A stretch of DNA of 8,476 bases from Fimbriimonadia bacterium (GTDB taxonomy: Bacteria; Armatimonadota; Fimbriimonadia; Fimbriimonadales; Fimbriimonadaceae): NCBI GenBank assembly GCA_029824495.1, contig JALGXY010000399.1, forward strand, positions 1 to 8,476. Reading direction: 5' to 3'. Within the stretch, counting starts at the first letter, position 1. The number at the start of each line of letters is the position of its first letter. Below the pieces are notes generated by a model. The model did no database searches. It was not told where the DNA came from and saw only the letters and a list, made by a program, of their open reading frames with translations. Both the position numbers and the translations under genes were made by a program. Shown piece by piece: positions 6,103 through 8,476 of this stretch.

Positions 6103-6285
6103 TCAATCGGCGCTGCTGCGAGCAGTCTCTTCGGTCCCAAAGGGGTCGTCCATGTCAAACGACACAGCGAGGACCCCGATGAGGAGAACCGCCAACACGG
6201 TCGATGCTCCAAAAATGATGATGAAGACTTTCTTGATCCAATCAGTCGCTGGATCTTCGCGCATCTGATCAAAGAACTCCCTCAT
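6103..6285 (-). CDS. Small single-TM protein, 60 aa, function unknown
   Basis: I do not recognise a family. From ATG 6285 the protein has an acidic/basic N-terminal helix (MREFFDQMREDPATDW), then IKK just before a hydrophobic segment at about 20-43 (VFIIIFGASTVLAVLLIGVL). The tail is acidic (FDMDDPFGTEETARSSAD). It therefore looks like an inner-membrane protein with an acidic tail on the far side. The frame can be extended to ATG 6306 or 6351, but those extensions add low-complexity residues (GDGGGRRG) translated from a palindrome. ATG 6285 also sits 7 nt behind a TATCAT box. It is first of a two-gene unit with the 70-residue membrane protein; the two may act together. Confidence 0.68.
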   Translation of the reverse strand: MREFFDQMREDPATDWIKKVFIIIFGASTVLAVLLIGVLAVSFDMDDPFGTEETARSSAD

Positions 6286-6292
6286 CAATTGA

Positions 6293-6298
6293 ATGATA
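6293..6298 (-). promoter_or_regulatory. Predicted -10 box (TATCAT) for the small membrane protein pair
   Basis: Minus-strand TATCAT is followed by 7 nt and the ATG at 6285, placing the expected transcription start on the A of the start codon (leaderless). The 10-mer TGTATCATTC at 6300-6291 is identical to that in front of the GNAT gene (5281-5290). Confidence 0.5.
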
Positions 6299-6334
6299 CA
6301 GCACATTCCTGATCGACCAGAATTGCCGCGCCGT

Positions 6335-6375
6335 CCACCACCATCCCCCACCCGCCCTCCCTCCGGTGGTGGTGG
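6335..6375. repeat. Inverted repeat of CCACCACCA / TGGTGGTGG
   Basis: A perfect 9-bp inverted repeat of triplets flanks a 23-nt C-rich stretch (6344-6366). It lies just upstream of the -10 box of the small membrane protein pair. It could form a stem, or be simple-sequence DNA with strong strand bias (pyrimidine-rich top strand). No function is evident. Confidence 0.55.
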
Positions 6376-6392
6376 TCGGAGAAAGGGATTCC

Positions 6393-6428
6393 CCCTCTTC
6401 TATTGTCGCAAAGCGAAATAGAGGAGGG
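6393..6428. repeat. Long palindromic hairpin element
   Basis: CCCTCTTCTATT pairs with AATAGAGGAGGG over 12 bp with one G.U. After a single bulged G the stem continues as TCGC/GCGA around an AAA loop, so 16 bp in all. It is preceded by GGGATTCC and followed by GAGGG. The header GATTCCCCCTC is shared with the hairpins at 5831 and 6568 (minus strand), which suggests a dispersed intergenic palindrome family. No poly-T tail marks it as a terminator. Confidence 0.65.
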
Positions 6429-6536
6429 AGGGTCCGCCTAAGAGGTCAGCAATAGGCTGAGCTCGACGTGGAAAAGGGGGAGGAGGGCCGGGATGCAGAC
6501 GTGGCCGTCCGCATGGAGATTAGCGCCCTACGCCTT

Positions 6537-6561
6537 CCCCCCACTGAATAAGGGGAGGGGG
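6537..6561. repeat. C/G-run hairpin downstream of the ankyrin gene
   Basis: CCCCCC faces GGGG-A-GGGGG around the loop ACTGAATAA-like sequence, giving about 6 bp with a bulge. It begins 10 nt beyond the stop of the ankyrin gene on its transcribed strand, so it may protect or end that transcript. On the minus strand it opens GGAATCCCCCTC, the same header as the other palindromes. Confidence 0.5.
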
Positions 6562-6571
6562 ATTCCACAGA

Positions 6572-7051
6572 CTACAAAGACTCTAAGAACTCAAGAACGC
6601 CCTTCGCCTGGTCTCCGCCCTTCTGCGCGTGCCTCAAGAGCGAAATGCCATGCGGACCCTTGGCATCTACAAGGTTAGGGAAGCGCTTAATCATTGGGCG
6701 AACCACGTCCAGGTCGCCGAGCATCGCATGAACGAAGATATCGCTGCGTGCACCCTGCCCGATCAGGTGTTCGGCGATCTCCCGATTTCCCATATGGCCC
6801 GCGCCGCCAAGAGCCGACTCAAAGTCGCCCCCACCCCAATCCCAGGTGGCGTTGAGCAAGTTGGGATTCTCTTTGAGCATCTCCTTCACCTCATCCAAGC
6901 TGCGGTGAGCTGCAATCACAAATTTCTTGACCTGCTCAGCGTCGACTGCGGCTGGCCGCTCTCGGTCTTGAGGAGAGAAAACACCAAGCGTGAGCGGTGC
7001 AGCTGCAGCAACAGCAAGCACCTCGCGACGAGAAATTGATCCTAGGCTCAT
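6572..7051 (-). CDS. Tat-exported ankyrin-repeat protein
   Basis: This 159-residue protein starts with a twin-arginine signal: SISRREVLAVAAAAPLTLGV (5-24) contains the S-R-R-x-V-L core followed by an alanine-rich hydrophobic stretch. The rest is made of ankyrin-type helix pairs: about 41-69 (FVIAAHRSLDEVKEMLK, ENPNLLNA), 72-105 (GGAGHMGNREIAEHLIGQGA), 106-131 (HAMLGDLDVVRPMIKRFPNLVDA) and 132-159 (HGISLLRHAQKGG). Ankyrin repeats bind protein partners, so an exported or periplasmic scaffold or inhibitor role is likely; no enzymatic motif is present. The ATG at 7051 places the RR at residues 8-9, as normal for Tat. It lacks a Shine-Dalgarno sequence and has TACACT 7 nt upstream. It is divergent from the large secreted protein (69 nt between starts). 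Confidence 0.88.
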   Translation of the reverse strand: MSLGSISRREVLAVAAAAPLTLGVFSPQDRERPAAVDAEQVKKFVIAAHRSLDEVKEMLKENPNLLNATWDWGGGDFESALGGAGHMGNREIAEHLIGQGARSDIFVHAMLGDLDVVRPMIKRFPNLVDAKGPHGISLLRHAQKGGDQAKGVLEFLESL

Positions 7052-7058
7052 GACATGA

Positions 7059-7064
7059 AGTGTA
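7059..7064 (-). promoter_or_regulatory. Predicted -10 box (TACACT) of the ankyrin gene
   Basis: Minus-strand TACACT fits TAnnnT, and exactly 7 nt separate it from the ATG at 7051. This is the same geometry as the box at 6293-6298, so a leaderless transcript is predicted. No clear -35 element is visible. Confidence 0.45.
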
Positions 7065-7093
7065 CGTTTATTGGATGAGACACGTGCCCAAAC

Positions 7094-7114
7094 AGTCTGT
7101 CAATCTGGCAGACT
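7094..7114. repeat. Inverted repeat AGTCTG / CAGACT before the secreted protein gene
   Basis: A perfect 6-bp inverted repeat with a 9-nt spacer lies 6 nt before the ATG at 7121, in the 69-nt divergent gap. It could be an operator or a small mRNA hairpin near the start. No ribosome-binding site better than AAAG is visible for the downstream gene. Confidence 0.4.
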
Positions 7115-7120
7115 TAAAGC

Positions 7121-8476
7121 ATGCGACGCTTCGCCCAGCTAACGAGAGCAATTGGCGGCTTTGCTGCTTTATCACTGCTTCTCCTGTCTCCTGTTGCCAT
7201 CGCTCAAGATTGGAACGACGAAGGGAGCATTACGTCAAGGCGCTATCAGAGACAGATACGTGAAGGAAATCAGGTTGCAGCAACCGAGTTCTTCACCCTT
7301 GAATATTCCGTACAGACGATGCTCGTTCTTGGCGGCAGAGGCGGACCTGTTATGGTCTGCGTGAATCGATGCAATGGCAACGTGCATGCTGCGCATGAAG
7401 ACTGTGATGACTCGTGCGATGACACGTGCACCGAAGAGCATAAAGCTTCTCGACGGGGGCGTTACGAGCCGGATCGTTCGGCCATGAGGGCCGCGACTCG
7501 TGCAGCGAACGCTTTGGCCGTTCGGGCTGGAGGAACGCACTCTCCCCGAGACTGGTCATCTCGTGTCAGCCGCTCACTGGCAAATCTTCGACGCGAGGCT
7601 CGAAAGAAGATCACCTGGAGAATGCCGCACGCGGATGCCTGTTCAGGCAGAAACTGGTGGGTTGGAACCAGAACATTTAGATTTATTGTGAGGGGCACCA
7701 TGACCAAAGTCGGCTTCACCATGCGGCGCGGCGTGCGAACCCCCATCCATGAGGTTGTCGGCAGCCACGAACAGACGGTGGCAACCGGTGAGATTGCTCA
7801 GCAAGAGCCACACAGAAAGCACACTTGGGAGAACTGCAAATGCAAGCCGATTAAACCGTTCGACATGGAGGCTTTCATCAGAGAGTTTGGCGAAATGTTC
7901 AAGGACTACCCAGGGCTGGGAGAGTCGACCGGTGTCGGAACATCCGGCGTCGGCTTGACCGACCCAGAAGGCGAAGAGGTCGATGAAGATGAGGTGGCGA
8001 TCGAGATTCTCCCGCTCGACCTGAATGGGTGTTTCCTCGATTTTACAAACGGCACTGAAAAGGAGATCAGCGTATCGATTCCGATCGGAACCGTTTTCGA
8101 CTCGGTCGATCCTGCTGTCCAGGACATGGCCACGGTCGTGCGGTCAACTGGGGTTCTTCCCGCCGGTGGCACGCTTCGGCTCTATGTCAGTCTCAACCCT
8201 CGGCCGGCACCGGCCGCAACCCGGATTCCGATCAGATGGGCCTGCCTTGAAATGGGCAAGAGGGCCCCTAAGCCGGGAGATAGATTCAGCATCAAGCCGC
8301 CCGAGGATGATGTAGTCCAGCGCTTGGCATCGATCACGAACAGCTCGCGGTTCCGAGGACCTCAGGATCAGGCTCGGATGTGGATCTACACCGACAAGGC
8401 GTCGATCGACCAGATCAATGAGCGGCTTTCACCGCCCGTCTCAAATGGCCGATACTCGACCCTGCTTTGGCAGATC
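7121..8476 (+). CDS. Large secreted Cys-cluster protein, 5' part (open to window end)
   Basis: From ATG 7121 the frame stays open to the last base, 452 codons, with no stop, so the gene is truncated by the window. A Sec signal peptide is clear: basic start MRRF, hydrophobic core at about 11-24 (GGFAALSLLLLSPV), and the cleavage site AIA|Q at 28/29. Next comes a Cys/Asp-rich segment with C80-x3-C84-x10-C95-x3-C99-x3-C103, then a basic helical part (105-170). A paired CKC follows at 239-241, and an acidic linker at 282-292. From about 293 on it looks like a beta-rich domain (IEILPLDLNGCFLDFTNG, IPIGTVF, PAGGTLRLYVSL) ending near QARMWIYTD; this resembles extracellular Ig-like or thioester-domain proteins, but weakly. 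I do not recognise a family and assign no function. Codon use is like its neighbours. Confidence 0.82.
   Translation, partial: MRRFAQLTRAIGGFAALSLLLLSPVAIAQDWNDEGSITSRRYQRQIREGNQVAATEFFTLEYSVQTMLVLGGRGGPVMVCVNRCNGNVHAAHEDCDDSCDDTCTEEHKASRRGRYEPDRSAMRAATRAANALAVRAGGTHSPRDWSSRVSRSLANLRREARKKITWRMPHADACSGRNWWVGTRTFRFIVRGTMTKVGFTMRRGVRTPIHEVVGSHEQTVATGEIAQQEPHRKHTWENCKCKPIKPFDMEAFIREFGEMFKDYPGLGESTGVGTSGVGLTDPEGEEVDEDEVAIEILPLDLNGCFLDFTNGTEKEISVSIPIGTVFDSVDPAVQDMATVVRSTGVLPAGGTLRLYVSLNPRPAPAATRIPIRWACLEMGKRAPKPGDRFSIKPPEDDVVQRLASITNSSRFRGPQDQARMWIYTDKASIDQINERLSPPVSNGRYSTLLWQI

Larger units (their letters stand above)
6286..6571. other. 286-bp gene-free stretch rich in palindromes and purine/pyrimidine tracts
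   Basis: I see no credible gene here. Open frames in this stretch (for example + strand 6493-6678) have no domain, signal or start context and run into the ankyrin gene's antisense. The stretch holds the -10 box at 6293, the CCACCACCA inverted repeat, the 16-bp hairpin, a G-rich patch at 6474-6492 (AAAAGGGGGAGGAGGGCCGGG-like) and the C6/G5 hairpin at 6537-6561. The ankyrin gene ends at its right edge, so part of it is that gene's 3' region. Confidence 0.6.

Noticed and set aside
6286..6351. Upstream ATG starts (6306, 6351) for the 60-residue membrane protein
   Set aside because: They would translate the palindromic DNA and the predicted -10 box into low-complexity residues.
6335..6568. CRISPR array
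   Set aside because: The repeats are palindromes of unequal sequence and spacing, not direct repeats with regular unique spacers.
6493..6678. 61-residue + strand frame across the repeat region
   Set aside because: It spans two palindromes and the ankyrin gene's antisense, is rich in Pro/Arg, and has no ribosome-binding site.
7235..7746. Minus-strand frames of 69-101 residues
   Set aside because: They are antisense to the open 452-codon frame with a signal peptide, which is far better supported.

Overview
The window is 8,476 bp of moderately GC-rich bacterial chromosome, densely coding on both strands. Family content (xylose-isomerase-like sugar epimerase, Tat-exported ankyrin protein, Sec-secreted Cys-rich protein), frequent GTG/TTG starts and several starts placed about 7 nt behind a TAnnnT -10 box fit an environmental lineage with much leaderless transcription. 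My best guess is Armatimonadota (Fimbriimonadia-like), with Planctomycetota as an alternative. This placement is inference, not proof. I see no rRNA, tRNA, CRISPR array, transposase or phage gene.

Layout. (1) 1-383 (+): the 3' end of a sugar phosphate isomerase/epimerase. (2) 372-5272 (-): a compact run of five co-directional genes. Read in the direction of transcription they are pyrrolidone-carboxylate peptidase (pcp-like), three consecutive class I DAHP synthases (called copies C, B and A here) and a CaCA-family cation/Ca2+ exchanger. Gaps are 8, 41, 38 and 5 nt, so this looks like one operon. (3) 5299-5826 (+): a RimJ/RimL-type GNAT acetyltransferase, divergent from pcp across only 26 nt. 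(4) 5875-6285 (-): two very small single-TM proteins in a two-gene unit. (5) 6286-6571: a 286-bp gene-free stretch packed with palindromes, some sharing arms with the hairpin at 5837-5871. (6) 6572-7051 (-): a Tat-exported ankyrin-repeat protein. (7) 7121-8476 (+): a long secreted protein that runs off the window end and is therefore easy to miss.

How the genes fit together. The three DAHP synthases catalyse the same committed step into aromatic amino-acid synthesis (PEP + erythrose-4-phosphate to DAHP), and all keep the full catalytic and metal-ligand set. They differ at the two positions that separate E. coli AroF (Tyr-inhibited) from AroG (Phe-inhibited). The plausible reading is an isozyme set with different feedback control encoded side by side. 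Pcp could release pyroglutamate from peptides. Why it and a Ca2+ exchanger share the transcript is not evident.

Most interesting points: the tandem DAHP synthase trio with divergent effector-site residues; the recurring TAnnnT-plus-7-nt start architecture, including a back-to-back divergent pair in 26 nt; the unannotated open-ended secreted Cys-cluster protein; and the intergenic palindrome family.
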